DNA of 64,000 nucleotides from an uncultured Campylobacter sp. (GTDB taxonomy: Bacteria; Campylobacterota; Campylobacteria; Campylobacterales; Campylobacteraceae): positions 248,001-312,000 of the forward strand of contig NZ_CALUTC010000001.1 of assembly GCF_944323605.1 (NCBI RefSeq), given 5' to 3'. Positions within the stretch are counted from its first letter, which is position 1. Each line of letters begins with the position of its first letter. Positions 37,809-46,300 of this stretch are shown here, piece after piece. The notes under the pieces were generated by a model, which was not told the DNA's origin, did no database searches, and saw only the letters and a list, made by a program, of their open reading frames with translations. The position numbers were made by a program, and so were the translations under genes.

Positions 37809-38018
37809 ATTTTTAAATTCTATTATTTTTGCTTTTGTCATATCCTCAACTACCTCTTTTGAGGTATTTAAATCTTGGCTTAACATTTGTTTTAATGCCG
37901 TATTTTCTGCAAAGAATTTTATATTAAGAGCGATTGAAAGTATTAAAGTGCCGATAATTGCAAGCCTAATGTATCTAAAATAAGACAATTTATCTACTTG
38001 TATTTTGTTGTCTATCAT
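37800..38018 (-). CDS. Small single-pass membrane protein of the lysis-like block
   Basis: 72 residues with one membrane helix (LAIIGTLILSIALNIKFFA, about 18-36) and a C-terminal charged helix. It is co-transcribed with the two following membrane genes (4-base gap to the next). Possibly a holin partner or antiholin; no specific family recognised. Confidence 0.55.
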   Translation of the reverse strand: MIDNKIQVDKLSYFRYIRLAIIGTLILSIALNIKFFAENTALKQMLSQDLNTSKEVVEDMTKAKIIEFKNSN

Positions 38019-38022
38019 TTTT

Positions 38023-38346
38023 TTATCCCTTTTTTCTAAGATTTAAAACTTTTTCTACTAATTCCATAGCCTTATCAACGCCTAAATATGCGATTAAAGC
38101 ACCAACGCAAATTTTAAAAATGTAAGGTAAGTCAGCTAAGGAAAGTAAGCCATAGATTAGAAAACAAAATATAGCACCATTTATGCCTTCTACAAAAAAT
38201 ATCTTTATAACTTGCATTTTTGAAGTTACTGTTGCATCATTTGTATCCTCTCTTAAAACCTCTGCACGCAAAGCCTTAAAAAGCCCCATAAAAAAGCCAA
38301 CTAAGATTAAGGGAAGGTATCCAAGCATTAAAAGTAAATCATTCAT
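38023..38346 (-). CDS. Holin-like membrane protein
   Basis: 107 residues with three hydrophobic segments (about 5-22, 55-72, 75-92) and a basic C-terminus (NLRKKG). Size and topology fit a class I or phage_holin-type lysis protein. It is divergently arranged with an M15 endolysin at 38721, which supports the call. Confidence 0.6.
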   Translation of the reverse strand: MNDLLLMLGYLPLILVGFFMGLFKALRAEVLREDTNDATVTSKMQVIKIFFVEGINGAIFCFLIYGLLSLADLPYIFKICVGALIAYLGVDKAMELVEKVLNLRKKG

Positions 38347-38358
38347 TTTAAAGCCTCT

Positions 38359-38526
38359 TTATAAAAAAATACTGATAAAAGTAGCAGAGCTAAAAGCTAC
38401 GCTTACAATTATCGCTCCCCAGAATAATTTATGTAAAAAAATAAATGTTTTTTTGCTTATAAAATTTAAATCACAGTGGTATTTACCGATTAAAAACCAT
38501 CTAAACAAAAAAAAGTATTTTTTCAT
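38359..38526 (-). CDS. Small membrane protein at the head of the lysis-like operon
   Basis: 55 residues from the ATG at 38526, preceded by AAAAGGAT; a frame extending to 38556 lacks a ribosome binding site. One clear membrane helix near the C-terminus (WGAIIVSVAFSSATFISI) and an aromatic N-terminus. Function unknown. It is first in the minus-strand unit that includes the holin-like gene. Confidence 0.5.
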   Translation of the reverse strand: MKKYFFLFRWFLIGKYHCDLNFISKKTFIFLHKLFWGAIIVSVAFSSATFISIFL

Positions 38527-38629
38527 CTGAAATCCTTTTAAAAACACAGGAGCCAAAGGAGAAAAGCTCCTGTAAAGTTTTGACCATACTGAAAGGACTT
38601 TAAAAGTGTAGTAAAAAAAGCTTTTATAA

Positions 38630-38667
38630 AAAAGGGTTAAAATTTTTACCTATTTTTTAAGCCTTTT
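38630..38667. promoter_or_regulatory. Divergent pair of phage boxes TTAA(C/G)CCTTTT
   Basis: AAAGGGTTAA at 38631-38640 (box facing left) and TTAAGCCTTTT at 38657-38667 (facing right). They lie between the lysis-like minus operon and the M15 gene. A TATAAA follows the right box at 38695. It is one of at least six sites of this kind in the prophage. Confidence 0.55.
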
Positions 38668-38720
38668 AACTTTTTGTTTTTTTGTGTTTAATTTTATAAA
38701 ATCACAAAAAAGGCTAAAAA

Positions 38721-39110
38721 ATGAAAGAAAACAAATACTTTAAAATAGATGAATTTAAGTGTAAGTGTGGCAAGTGTGAGTTGCCTAAAAATGTGCCAAG
38801 CGATGAGCTTGTAGATTTGCTTTGCGAGATAAGAGAGCATTTTAACGCCCCTTTAAGCATAAATAGTGCTTATCGCTGTCCTTCTCACAATGCAAAGGTT
38901 GGCGGTGCTAAAAATTCACAGCACACAATCGGTTCTGCGGTTGATTTTGTAGTAAAGGGCGTAAAAACAGCGGATTTACACAAGCACATTTTAGAAAAAT
39001 ATGGCGATAGAGCCTTAGGCATAGCCATTAAGCATAATTACAACGATGCTTATAAGGGTTTTGTCCATTTAGATACAAGAGGTAAAAAGGCAAGATGGAC
39101 TTACTCTTAA
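38721..39110 (+). CDS. M15 family peptidoglycan peptidase (probable endolysin)
   Basis: 129 residues. Zinc ligands in SQHTIGSAVDF (H-x6-D arrangement) and GFVHLDTR, the D-Ala-D-Ala carboxypeptidase-like M15A signature. YRCPSHNAKVGG is the conserved substrate-loop arginine region. There is no signal peptide, so release needs the holin-like proteins encoded divergently. Phage M15 enzymes cleave the peptide crosslinks. Confidence 0.9.
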   Translation: MKENKYFKIDEFKCKCGKCELPKNVPSDELVDLLCEIREHFNAPLSINSAYRCPSHNAKVGGAKNSQHTIGSAVDFVVKGVKTADLHKHILEKYGDRALGIAIKHNYNDAYKGFVHLDTRGKKARWTYS

Positions 39111-39127
39111 TCCTCACAAAAACAGGG

Positions 39128-39910
39128 TTATTTTAAGAGATTTCTTTTTTCACTTAAAACTTTTATTTGTATCTCATCTTTTATCCTTTCTTCTTTGTCA
39201 TTTAAGGCAAAAAAACTAAGGATAAAAGTGCCCTCATCTCTTGCTTCAAACAAGAAAGAAAAGCTTTTATAAACATTACCTTCAAATTCAAAACCATAAT
39301 CATCGCTTTGAAAGCCACAAATCGCACGTATTACCATACTTTCTCCTTTTATTAACTCAAGTTTTGGCGCTAAAATACTTACTTGCTTAATGTTTTTGTT
39401 TTCAAAACCTAGTTCAGACAATCCATTCAACAAGTCATTAAGCAATGGTGTGTAAGTTTTTAGCAAGTCGTTAGTGTTGTTTTTGCTGTCGCTATCTGCA
39501 CCGATTGCAAACACTGCGTTTTTAATCTCTGTGAAAAAGGTTTCCCAAGATTTTAGATTGCTTACATTTTGTGCGTTCATAACAGAGTTAAAAAGCCCAA
39601 CCAAAGCATTTGCTTTATTGATATTTGCATTATCCCAAACGCTTTTAAGCATTGTATGGCTTTGGATTAAGGACTTTAAAATCTCTCCTGCGGTGTGATT
39701 TAGCTTGTTTTTATACTCTAAATAAGTAAGCTCTAGCTTTTGTCTTGTTTCTTCTTCTTGTAATGCCATTTGTCTATTTTTTAAGTCTAATTCTTCAAGC
39801 TTTAAGGCAATATCAATAGAAACTTTTAATTTTTCCTCATCAAGCAAGTTGTATTCTTTCAAACTCTCGTGTGCTGTTTCTAAGTTTTTAAAAAAGTTTT
39901 GTGAATTCAT
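39128..39910 (-). CDS. Phage protein of unknown function, probable structural or tail-associated
   Basis: 260 residues. N-terminal half is a long coiled coil (about 10-100: LDEEKLKVSIDIALKLEELD). The C-terminal part (about 165-255) looks beta-rich (ESMVIRAICGFQSDDYGFEF). Such a layout suits a virion attachment or chaperone protein but is not diagnostic. It is driven from the palindromic box region at 39958. The divergent neighbour is a tail-like fragment. Confidence 0.6.
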   Translation of the reverse strand: MNSQNFFKNLETAHESLKEYNLLDEEKLKVSIDIALKLEELDLKNRQMALQEEETRQKLELTYLEYKNKLNHTAGEILKSLIQSHTMLKSVWDNANINKANALVGLFNSVMNAQNVSNLKSWETFFTEIKNAVFAIGADSDSKNNTNDLLKTYTPLLNDLLNGLSELGFENKNIKQVSILAPKLELIKGESMVIRAICGFQSDDYGFEFEGNVYKSFSFLFEARDEGTFILSFFALNDKEERIKDEIQIKVLSEKRNLLK

Positions 39911-39957
39911 TTAAAGCCTTTTTTTCTTTGAAAGATAGCATTTTTTAAAAAGCAAAT

Positions 39958-40001
39958 AAAAGGGTTAATTTTTTAACCCTTTTTGTTTTTTTTTTTTTTT
40001 T
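39958..40001. promoter_or_regulatory. Palindromic phage box pair with a T16 tract
   Basis: AAAAGGGTTAA (39958-39968) and TTAACCCTTTTT (39973-39984) form a near-perfect palindrome between divergent genes at 39910 and 40031. On the right side it is followed by G and then 16 consecutive T. The box matches those at 38630, 40711, 43265, 55182 and 60192. Confidence 0.6.
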
Positions 40002-40030
40002 GAAAAAATGCCTTTTAAAAAAGGTTTAAA

Positions 40031-40418
40031 ATGCTTTTGCTAAGTGGTGCAAGCTATAAAATATCTACACAAAACAGAGGCGATGTGTATGCAACTAACA
40101 CAAGCATTTTATTATCCTCAAATCCCTTTAAATAAGGAATGTTACTTAAAGCTTACGGTTCGTTCAAATGTTTGGGTTGGAGACCAGCATTTTGGACGCT
40201 TTAGCCTTTTTTCTTATAAAGATGTAGTTTCTTGGTGGCGTGGCATGCCAGGTGTTGGTGTTATTATGTATAAAAATGAGTTTTTTCACACTCCAAAAAC
40301 AACAGTCGGACTTGACGGCGTTTATAGGGTGTATTATGGTAATCCTAGCATATATGTTAATATGTATAATGAAAGCACAAGCTATTTTTCTTGCGATTTT
40401 GAAGTGTATTTTAATTAA
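40031..40418 (+). pseudogene. Tail or receptor-binding-like protein, frameshifted
   Basis: Two frames together make one reading. From the ATG at 40031 (MLLLSGASYKISTQNRG) the frame runs 34 codons to a TAA at about 40133. A second frame overlaps it and continues from PQIPLNKECYLKL to FEVYFN at 40418. The second fragment at 40787-41269 aligns through (I/F)LPLNKE and ends in a similar aromatic FYYN, so both are copies of a beta-rich C-terminal domain. One base inserted or lost around 40110-40130 explains the break. A genuine ORF from 40044 is the alternative. Confidence 0.5.
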
Positions 40419-40434
40419 GTTCTCATTTTAAGTT

Positions 40435-40691
40435 CTTTCACAGTTAAGAATTAGTATAATTTTTCTAATGTTTAAGACGACTGCTAGAGGCTTTAAAGCT
40501 TTTAGGAGGTCAAAGATGGTTGAAATAATTATCTTTATGATTGTTTTAATCGTCCTTGTCTTAGTTTCTAAAAACTAGACAAGAGACTAAAAAATAAATT
40601 TAAAATCTTTTAAATTCTATTCTCACTTTGCTTAGTCTAAACTTAAACATTTAAAAAACTTTTAAAGCCTCTTTGCAAGGTGGGAGGCTTT
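40435..40691 (+). promoter_or_regulatory. Module A: promoter, micro-peptide gene and hairpin; inverted relative to module B
   Basis: It contains a 25-nt block (40435-40459) ending in TAGTATAA(T), which is a good -10; the block recurs exactly, inverted, at 41393-41417. Then CTAATGTTTAAG (40465), the 20-residue peptide gene, a 19-nt block (40631-40649) that recurs inverted at 41470-41488, and a hairpin AAAGCCTC/GAGGCTTT (40664-40691). Confidence 0.7.
40516..40578 (+). CDS. 20-residue hydrophobic peptide, type I toxin-like
   Basis: Almost the whole peptide is a membrane helix (IIIFMIVLIVLVLV) ending SKN. A TTAGGAGG site lies 5-6 bases before the ATG. The upstream TATAAT (40455-40460) and the two downstream hairpins (CTTGTCT/AGACAAG and AAAGCCTC/GAGGCTTT) make it a self-contained unit. 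It is similar in style to the 28- and 33-residue peptides at 35762 and 35912. Confidence 0.55.
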   Translation: MVEIIIFMIVLIVLVLVSKN

Positions 40692-40710
40692 GTAAATCAA
40701 AACCCGCTTT

Positions 40711-40741
40711 TTAACCCTTTTTGTTTTTTTTTTTTTTTTTT
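40711..40741 (+). promoter_or_regulatory. Phage box TTAACCCTTTTT with a T18 tract
   Basis: TTAACCCTTTTT at 40711-40722, then G and 18 T. The next TATAAT is at 40809. It stands upstream of the second tail-like fragment, which lacks a start codon, so it appears to be a duplicated promoter region of the 40031 gene. Confidence 0.5.
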
Positions 40742-40786
40742 AAAAATTCTTTTTGAAATATTTTTTAAATTCTTTTGTTTTTTTAA

Positions 40787-41269
40787 ACTCCTTACAGCGT
40801 AAAGCATTATAATGGCTATTATGAAGGTTTTGAAAATAAAATTTCCTTTCTAAACTACACGGCTAATCACTTAAAATTAGACTTCTTGCCGCTAAATAAA
40901 GAGATAGTTTTAGAAAGTGAGCTTTTTTTAAATTTGCCTTTAAATCCCGATAGAGATGGCAATACTTGGCTTAAAATCGGCTTTGTGATAAATAATGCAA
41001 ATGAGATGAGAATGCTAGATAAAAACACGGCGTATTATATTTATAGCAATGATGGCTATCATCTTAGACTAGAGCTAACTCATACAAATTCTGCTCACGC
41101 ACAAAATTCTCTTCTTGCAAGTTCTTATTTAAAATTCATACTAAACTCAAGAACTCCTTACTATCAAGTGCATCGTATGGTCGTTGTAAATACTTTCTTT
41201 TCTTTGAAACAAATATGCGATAAAGCTACGCCTTACATAAGAGCAAATCTTAATTTTTACTATAATTAA
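40787..41269 (+). pseudogene. Second tail or receptor-binding-like fragment without a start codon
   Basis: The frame is open from 40787 to 41269 (161 codons) but has no ATG before FLPLNKE; the only start is a TTG at 40886 without a ribosome binding site. The sequence is beta-rich with aromatic residues (YNGYYEGFENKIS, YYIYSNDGYHLRLELT) and ends FYYN. It resembles the 40031-40418 fragment, so it is a silent or decayed copy of the C-terminal domain. The long homopolymer region upstream lacks the expected N-terminal part. Confidence 0.5.
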
Positions 41270-41358
41270 GCATTTTCTAGCCTTCTTTTATCATAAAGCC
41301 TTGCTTTTTTCGCCCATTCTAAAACCTGCATAAGATAAACGGGAGCGGGATTTTTCAA
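41266..41358 (-). CDS. 30-residue basic peptide ORF downstream of the inverted promoter block
   Basis: TTG start at 41358 with GGTAGGG just upstream; sequence core EWAKKARLYDKRRLENA. A TATAAA -10 within the inverted 25-nt block (41392-41397) faces it. Its stop overlaps the convergent fragment's stop. The AKKARL string also occurs in the 23-residue peptide at 53324. It may be a real small protein or the 3' remnant of a larger one. Confidence 0.35.
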   Translation of the reverse strand: MKNPAPVYLMQVLEWAKKARLYDKRRLENA

Positions 41359-41392
41359 ACCCTACCGAACCGAAGCCTTAACGATTTTGGAT

Positions 41393-41611
41393 TTATACTA
41401 ATTCTTAACTGTGAAAGTGCTTAAAAGCCTTGTCGTCCTACAACCAAGGCTTTTTATTTTTTATTTTTCTGTTTAAGTTTAGACTAAGTAGGACGAGTTT
41501 ATAATTCTAAATGATTTTAAACTTTAGCACATCTTAGCTTTTGATGGCTAAGATTAGTGCGGTTAAAGCGATCTTTAGCTAAAAGCCTTAGTCAGCCGCC
41601 TTAAACATTAG
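41393..41611 (-). promoter_or_regulatory. Module B: inverted, diverged copy of module A
   Basis: Read on the minus strand from 41611: CTAATGTTTAAG, a region with hairpin CTTAGC/GCTAAG and no hydrophobic peptide ORF, the shared 19-nt block (41488-41470), a strong hairpin (41423-41454), then the shared 25-nt block (41417-41393). The order of blocks differs from module A (the 25-nt block follows instead of precedes), so the pair arose by rearrangement, not simple inversion. Confidence 0.6.
41423..41463 (+). terminator. Strong, probably bidirectional terminator
   Basis: Stem AAAAGCCTTG / CAAGGCTTTT, loop of 12, followed by T-rich DNA on the plus side (TTTTTATTTTTT). It ends plus-strand transcripts running past 41269 and lies in module B on the minus strand. 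Confidence 0.8.
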
Positions 41612-41669
41612 ATAAATAATTTATCTTTTTAAGTGAATGTTAAACTTTAGATACAATCACAAAAGCTTT
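41470..41669. other. Intergenic region downstream of the terminase gene
   Basis: Apart from module B (to 41611) I see no gene; the last 60 bases before the terminase stop are A/T-rich spacer. Confidence 0.4.
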
Positions 41670-43232
41670 TTAAATTCTCCACTTGCTTGTGCTTATCTTT
41701 GTTTGGCTTGTGTTTCTTTGCCTTTGTTTTGCTTTGTTTTCTTCGCTTTGTGGTGCATAAACCTCGCTCATTGCTATGGCTGAAGCTATGCAGTCTATGC
41801 AGTCATCTTTTCTAAAGGGCTTTGCTGGATTAAAAGCTAGAAGCTCTTTTTTGATTTGATGTAAATTTCTAGCCTTGTTTAAAAAGACTAAAAAACCGCT
41901 GTTGTAGTAGGGTTTTATGGCTTTTATCTTTTCTACCTTGCTTATTTTACGGTTTGCGTTATAAGTTTTTATCTCATTTGTGATTATGCTTTTACCTTGC
42001 TTTTTAAGCTTTTCATTTACCCTAACTATCTCTTTTAAAAGCAAACGATAAAGCAAAATCCCGCCTCCGTCATTTTCTATAAAAAGCTTTGCCTTTGGAT
42101 AGCTTAAAAGGCTTTCAATGATATTTAAACAAGTTTTTTCCTCGTCCCAAATCCCATACAAGCAGTCCTTAACGATGTATCTTTCATTGCCTTGCATTCT
42201 ATCCACGCCTAAAACGATTATTGCACGGTTATCGGCGGTTGTTTCAACGCTTAAAGCATTATCTACAAAGATGTATTCATTGTGTTCGTTCATATCAAAA
42301 GAGGCTATCTCTTTAAAATACACCGCCTCAAAAAAGCCCGCCTCGCTTGCTTGTGGTTCTTGTTGATACTGTGTGCTAAATTCATCATCGCCCATTTGTT
42401 TTTTCAAGTCTTTTAGCTGTTCTAAGCTGTGTTTTAAAGCAAATAAAGGCTCATTTTTCTTTCTTTCGTATTTAAAACCATCGTATTCATAAGTTATAGG
42501 CTTTTCATTGATAGCTTCTAGCTTTACGATTTGCCATTTTTTGATTGTTTCTTTGTCAAAATTTCTTTCATCTAGCAAAAATCCGCATAAATCCTCATAT
42601 CCTAGCCTTTGCATTAGTATTGTGATGTTTGAGTTTGTATCTTGCAGACGGCTTAAAACGCTTTCTTTAAAATTTTGATTAACCAAATTTCTAGCCGAGC
42701 GACTAGACATTTCACTCACTTTTATAGGATCATCTATTAAAATGCTGTGAGCGTGAAAGCCCGTAATTGCACTTTTTAAGGTGGTTACAAAAAGTCCGCC
42801 ACCCTCTTTAAAGATGAATTCGCTTGAGTTATCTTGTAAAAATTCTGCCTTTTGTTTAAAAATGCTTTGCCAAAAGCTTGATTTTATCAAGTCTCTTACT
42901 TGATTACTTATCTTTTTGCAAAGCTCATCACTATAAGAAATGTATATAAATTTTCTGCTCCTATCATTTCCTAAAGCCCACGCTATAAATGTTCTTGCGA
43001 TAGTTTCAGTCTTGCCATAAGAAGGCGGCATATTTAGCATAAGCCTTTTTATAAGCTTGTCATCACTTGCCTTTGTATGCAAGGTATTGCTTAGCAACTT
43101 TGCTAAATACTCAAAATGCCAATTATCCAAAAAAGGTGCCTTGTTATACCTTTGCCATTTAAGCTTTAAGAAAAAGTAAAAATTCTTTCTTGCTAAAATT
43201 CTTGTTAATAATTCTTTTTTTGCTTCATTCAT
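41670..43232 (-). CDS. terL: Phage terminase large subunit
   Basis: Packaging motor ATPase and nuclease, 520 residues. Walker A MPPSYGKTET, Walker B HSILIDDPI with the catalytic acidic residue, and motif III ITILMQRLG form the ATPase (1-250). The C-terminal nuclease domain has acidic sites around IVLGVDRM, LFIENDGGG and FRKDDCIDC. Unusually it is on the strand opposite to the small terminase, portal and capsid genes, transcribed from the divergent box region at 43265. Confidence 0.93.
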   Translation of the reverse strand: MNEAKKELLTRILARKNFYFFLKLKWQRYNKAPFLDNWHFEYLAKLLSNTLHTKASDDKLIKRLMLNMPPSYGKTETIARTFIAWALGNDRSRKFIYISYSDELCKKISNQVRDLIKSSFWQSIFKQKAEFLQDNSSEFIFKEGGGLFVTTLKSAITGFHAHSILIDDPIKVSEMSSRSARNLVNQNFKESVLSRLQDTNSNITILMQRLGYEDLCGFLLDERNFDKETIKKWQIVKLEAINEKPITYEYDGFKYERKKNEPLFALKHSLEQLKDLKKQMGDDEFSTQYQQEPQASEAGFFEAVYFKEIASFDMNEHNEYIFVDNALSVETTADNRAIIVLGVDRMQGNERYIVKDCLYGIWDEEKTCLNIIESLLSYPKAKLFIENDGGGILLYRLLLKEIVRVNEKLKKQGKSIITNEIKTYNANRKISKVEKIKAIKPYYNSGFLVFLNKARNLHQIKKELLAFNPAKPFRKDDCIDCIASAIAMSEVYAPQSEENKAKQRQRNTSQTKISTSKWRI

Positions 43233-43264
43233 AACAAAATTATTCTCAAAAATTCACTTTTTTT

Positions 43265-43291
43265 AAAAGGCTTAAAATTTTTAAGCCTTTT
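43265..43291. promoter_or_regulatory. Palindromic phage boxes between terL and the giant gene
   Basis: AAAAGGCTTAA (43265-43275) and TTAAGCCTTTT (43281-43291) form an almost perfect palindrome, followed on the right by a T9 run and a GATAAT (43320-43325) before the giant gene ATG. The left-facing box precedes the terL start by about 35 bases. Confidence 0.6.
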
Positions 43292-43346
43292 ATTTTTTTT
43301 TCACTTTTGAAAAAATAAGGATAATTTTTAAATTCAAAGGGGTCTT

Positions 43347-46300
43347 ATGTATTTTGATTTTAACGCTTACGAAGCAAAAGGCGGAAACAAAGAACATTTT
43401 TTACAGCATGTAAAAAATTCTTACGAACTTGAAAATGATGATTTTGAAAGGCTAGAAAATGGGATTAAGTCTTTTAATGAAAAAAATAAAACAAATTTTG
43501 ATTTGTATGATTACCTAAAATACAATGCAAACAATATGAAATTTAAGAAAAAAGAAAATTTAGACATAAAAACAGAGCCTGAAAAAATAGAGCCTAAAGA
43601 TGAAGACTTTGAAAAATATAAAAAAGACTATGCAAAACAAGGCTTTTGGGGTGATGTGATAGATGATGTAAAAGATGATATTTTTATGGTTGATTTATTC
43701 TCTGATGATAGAAAAAAAGAAAAGGATTATCAGCAAAGAATTTTAGGAGAGGTTAAAGAAAAGATAAGCCAAAATTTAGATGAAAATAGCTTAGATGAAG
43801 CACAAAAGAAAGTTTTAAAAGACAAAGGCTTAAGCTTTAAAGATTTAAAGAAAAGACACGAGATAGCAAACAAAGACTATAAAGACTTAAGCGATGATGA
43901 AAAAAAGATAATAGAAAGTGAAAACGGCTTTTTAAATAGCACTTGGAATAATTTTTTTAATGAAAAAGATGCAAATCATAAAGAATTTAAAGAAAAATAC
44001 AATAGCGAGGGCGTTATCCTTAAGTCCTTGCAAGATAAATTAAACACCATTAATCACTTTCACAAGAAAAACCGTTTAGCAACTACCATCTTAAATCCTA
44101 GTGTAAGCGATGAAGATAACAAGGCTTTACAAAAGGATTATTTAAATTCAGTTTATGAAGTAGCTAAATTTGCTGGTTTTGATGATATAGCACAGGATAA
44201 AAATGGTGGGCTTTATTTGATAAAAGATGATAAGCAAAAAGGCGAATTAGCTTACAAAGTAAATGAGGGCTTTTTTGATAATTTCTTAGATAGTTTGCAA
44301 AATTCAAAGTTTGAGATAGCAAGTTCAGTAGCAGGAGGTATAAAAGGCTTTAATAGCGGAAAAAATCCTCGCTCTAAGGTAATAAGAGGTATCGCTGGTT
44401 CTGCTTTAGGTGCTACTGTAGGAGCTGGGGCTGATTATGCAGTATCATCTTATGACAAAGACAAAGATTTTAAGGATATGCTTGATTATAGTATAAATTC
44501 GGGCACACTTGATTTAGCTTTTGGCACAGCTTTAAGCACAGCAGGGCATTTTATAGAAAGATATGGAGTTAAAGAAGCACTTAAAAAGCCTTTTGCAATG
44601 GCAAATAAAGCTCTTGATTATACTCCTTTAGTTTCCACCACCAAAAACTTTCCTACGCAAAATATCAAAGCCGCACAGGATTTAGTAGAAAAAAGCGTGG
44701 ATTTAAACACACAAAAAGAGCTAGACGAGTTTTACAAAGCTTACGGCGGAAGGAGTGATTTAGCCGATAGCAAGGCACTTGATGCTTTGGTTGATACCTT
44801 TAAAGTAAAATTTGGCGAGGATAGTTTTATAAGCAAAAATACACAAAAGCTAAACGACATCTTAAATCTAAATTCGCTTTCAGCTAAGCAAAACGCCCTT
44901 TTTGAAGCGATAAGAGCTGATGAAAGCGGCTTTTTGCTACCTTATGTAAAAGAAGTCGCCTCTTACGATGTAAGGGCTTTTAAAAATCTCAAAAATATCC
45001 TAAATCTAAGCACACAAAGGCTTGAAAGCTCTCTTAAAAATCTTAATCTAAACAAAGGCGATATTAAAGGCATACTTGATGACTTAGAAAAAGGCACGAA
45101 AGAAGACTATAATGAAGTGATGAATGAAATTTTAGCCAAAACTTACGATGATAGATTTAAGGTGGTTTTGTCCCGCAGCGTTACGCCCGAAGCGACATCA
45201 AGCCATAATCTTGATAGCGTTATGACAAAAACACAAGAGCCGAAGATACTAACTCCACAAGGTGAAGCGATCACACCTCTTAGCCAAAAGCCAAGCGTTT
45301 TCTTAGATAGCACTTCGGCTGAAAAATCGCTATCCAACGCAGACGTCCTAAATCCGTCCTTAGTCCGAAGCCAAGTGCCATTATATAGCGATAAAGAGGC
45401 TCAAACGCTACTTCGTGGTTATAAGCCAGACGCTAATTCTTTTGCCTCTTCTAAGCAAAATTATAACATTTTAAACTTAAAAACACAGGCTAAAGATGAG
45501 GATTTTTTTAATGAAAGACTTAAAATACAAGAGCTTTTAACAGAACAAAAAGGCGAAGTTGTAAATAAAAATACTAATGAAACCGCACAGCTTAGTAACA
45601 AGGGCATTAAAAAAATGCTAAGCGATAAAGCTATTTCTAAAAGCGTAGATAATGGCTTTTCTAAAATGGAGCATTTACAAGCAGTAGCAAATATAAAAAC
45701 TCTTTTTGAAAATTCACAAAAAAGCTTAATAAAAAGCGATAAGGTAGATGATAAGCTTAAAATATACCGCTATAAAAGCGATTTTAATATAAACGATAAA
45801 GACGCACAGGCTTTAATAACTCTAAAAGAGTATGATGAAAACGGAAAAAAACTTTATAGCTTAGAATTAGATGAGCTAGTGCCAAATAAGCTAAAATCTA
45901 GGGGCGAGAGCTTAAGTGGTAATACTTCAAACCGTCCTCACGGCACCCCAAGCTCCGCAAGCGGTAGTGAAATACCTACTAGCCAAAACAATTATACCAC
46001 CTTCCGTAAGAATTTACAAGAGCAAGGCTTAGACATAGATAGAGGAGAAAGAAATATTTTAAAACTAAAAACTGATTTAAAAGATGAAGATTTTTTTAAG
46101 CAAAGAGACAAAATAATAAAAGATTTAAAAGCAAATAAAGGCGAGGTAATCAACTCTTACACGAATGAAAGTGCTATTTTAAGTAATGCAGGTATAAAAA
46201 AGATGAGCAGTGATAAAGCCATAGCTAAAAGCGTAGATAATGGCTTTTCTAAAATGGAGCATTTAGAAGCGGTAGCAAATATAAAAGAGTTGTTTAGAAA

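Noticed and set aside
41341-41400. tRNA-like 3' end on the minus strand as an attachment site
   Set aside because: The GGTTCG and TTTGAAAAATCCC pieces look like a T-arm, but no acceptor 5' strand or anticodon arm can be matched, and the stretch codes for the start of a small ORF.
40435-41417. Invertible tail-fibre switch bounded by the 25-nt inverted repeat
   Set aside because: Inversion would not join the fragment at 40787 to the upstream gene, the order of other shared blocks differs between the two ends, and no invertase gene other than the integrase is seen. A duplicated regulatory module fits better.
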